NCBI RefSeq assembly: GCF_003254565.1 | Contig: NZ_QJRI01000170.1 | Location: 97,255-161,254, forward strand | Length of the DNA: 64,000 bases | From: Flavobacterium nitrogenifigens | GTDB taxonomy: Bacteria > Bacteroidota > Bacteroidia > Flavobacteriales > Flavobacteriaceae | Direction: 5' to 3' | Shown here: positions 63,403 through 64,000 of the stretch, piece by piece | Position numbering within the stretch: position 1 is the stretch's first letter | Layout of the letters: each line of letters starts with the position of its first letter | Notes under the pieces: generated by a model | Databases searched by the model: none | What the model was told of the DNA's origin: nothing | The model's input: only the letters and a program-made list of their open reading frames with translations | Made by a program: the position numbers and the translations under genes

Positions 63403-63560
63403 ACTTTTTTTTTAAAAACCGCAAAGAGCGCAAAGTTTTTTTTTGTTTTTTGATTGAGGTTATAATTTTTTAAGAACGCAAAGCTAGGCGCTTAGAACTT
63501 TGTCAAAGTTTTAAACTTTGACAAAGCTGCTCTCTTTTAATAGTGCATAGAAATATTTAA
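63403..63560. repeat. GCAAAG repeat remnants and a TTTGACAAAG inverted repeat
   Basis: GCAAAGAGCGCAAAG and AACGCAAAGC copies, then CTTTGTCAAAG...CTTTGACAAAG pairs, in 158 bases without a gene. Same host repeat families as at 59192 and 61501. Confidence 0.55.
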
Positions 63561-64000
63561 TATTCCGCTAGGAATATCTCATCGGTAGAAAAAAATAAAA
63601 CCGTTTTGCATTGTGTCCTGTAGGAACACCTGTTATAAGGAAATAACCCATCTATATTACCAATCAAACGTTCCTACGGAACGTATAACCGTAATTCAAC
63701 ATTTCATTTTCTACTACCGACCAGACATTCCTAACGGAATGAATTTGAATCTATTTATTTTATTAATCGCAAAAATTAATATTCCGATAGGAATATCTCA
63801 TCGGTAGAAAAAAATAATATCGTTTTGATGAATGTGTCCTGTAGGGACACCTGTTATGTGGAAATAATTCATCTGTATTACCAATCAAACGTTCCTACGG
63901 AACGTATAACCGCAATTCAACATTTCATTTTCTACTACCGACCAGACATTCCTAACGGAATGAATTTAAATCTATTTATTTTATTAATCGCAAAAATTAA
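63561..64000. repeat. Tandem array of about 220-bp units, each with four hairpins
   Basis: Copy 1 (63561-63779) and copy 2 (63780-64000, reaching the window edge) are nearly identical, with two small indels. Each unit has four short palindromes: ATATTCC-GCTA-GGAATAT, GTGTCC-tgtag-GGACAC (perfect in copy 2), ACGTTCC-TAC-GGAACGT and CATTCC-TAAC-GGAATG. All share a TTCC...GGAA core. No coding frame of note. The array probably continues to the right. Confidence 0.8.

Noticed and set aside
63561..64000. CRISPR array
   Set aside because: Units are about 220 bases with internal hairpins, no short repeats with unique spacers and no cas genes.

Overview
The window looks like chromosome of a Flavobacterium-type Bacteroidota. 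The evidence is low-G+C housekeeping genes, promoters of the Bacteroidota TAnnTTTG type, families such as DUF6520 and PcfJ/PcfK, and the host's intergenic inverted repeats. It splits near 40.4 kb into a large integrated mobile element (left, about 1-40.4 kb, left end outside the window) and conserved chromosome starting at dnaK (right, about 40.49-64 kb).

Left element. A partial S9 peptidase converges on a small secreted four-cysteine DUF6520 protein and a MauE/DoxX membrane protein (1-4.2 kb). A mobilisation module follows: an accessory protein, an HUH relaxase and a VirD4/TraG coupling ATPase (4.9-8.6 kb), with an oriT-like hairpin just upstream. Then comes a DNA repair and translesion block: a DinB polymerase, a short DnaE-type polymerase, an SRAP (YedK/HMCES-like) peptidase and a LigD ligase-polymerase, mixed with small unknown genes (9-20 kb). 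At 25.9-29.3 kb there is a second housekeeping block of the element: SSB, PcfK, PcfJ and a RadC-like JAB protein. No type IV secretion channel genes are visible, so the element is either mobilisable or an ICE whose tra genes lie further left.

Two AT-rich cargo segments interrupt the more G+C-rich backbone. The first (20.3-25.5 kb) is a four-gene minus-strand operon that joins a Gabija-type pair (OLD/TOPRIM ATPase-nuclease plus UvrD-like helicase) to a Septu-like pair (AAA ATPase plus HNH nuclease). The second (29.4-37.2 kb) holds a DUF3800-like protein, unknown genes, a 1262-residue protein with a nuclease-like N-terminus, and a broken helix-turn-helix gene. These two segments are the best candidates for new biology. 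The element ends with an integration module read inward from its right edge: a two-HTH zinc-finger protein, a tyrosine recombinase and a membrane protein with overlapping reading frames, then an excisionase-like HTH protein. It abuts the 3' end of dnaK, where short direct and inverted repeats may be recombination sites.

Right chromosome. dnaK is followed by an RDD protein, a Na+/H+ antiporter, a saccharopine-dehydrogenase-like protein, stress and enzyme genes (SRPBCC, DUF1203, thioesterase, alpha/beta hydrolase, ThuA, sulfurtransferase), a ModF-like ABC ATPase, RluD with a PASTA protein, Ddl, a DUF421 protein, CoaD, a PhnA-type protein, a DEAD-box helicase and an M14 peptidase. Intergenic spaces hold several families of long inverted repeats. 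The last 440 bases are a tandem array of about 220-bp units, each carrying four small hairpins.
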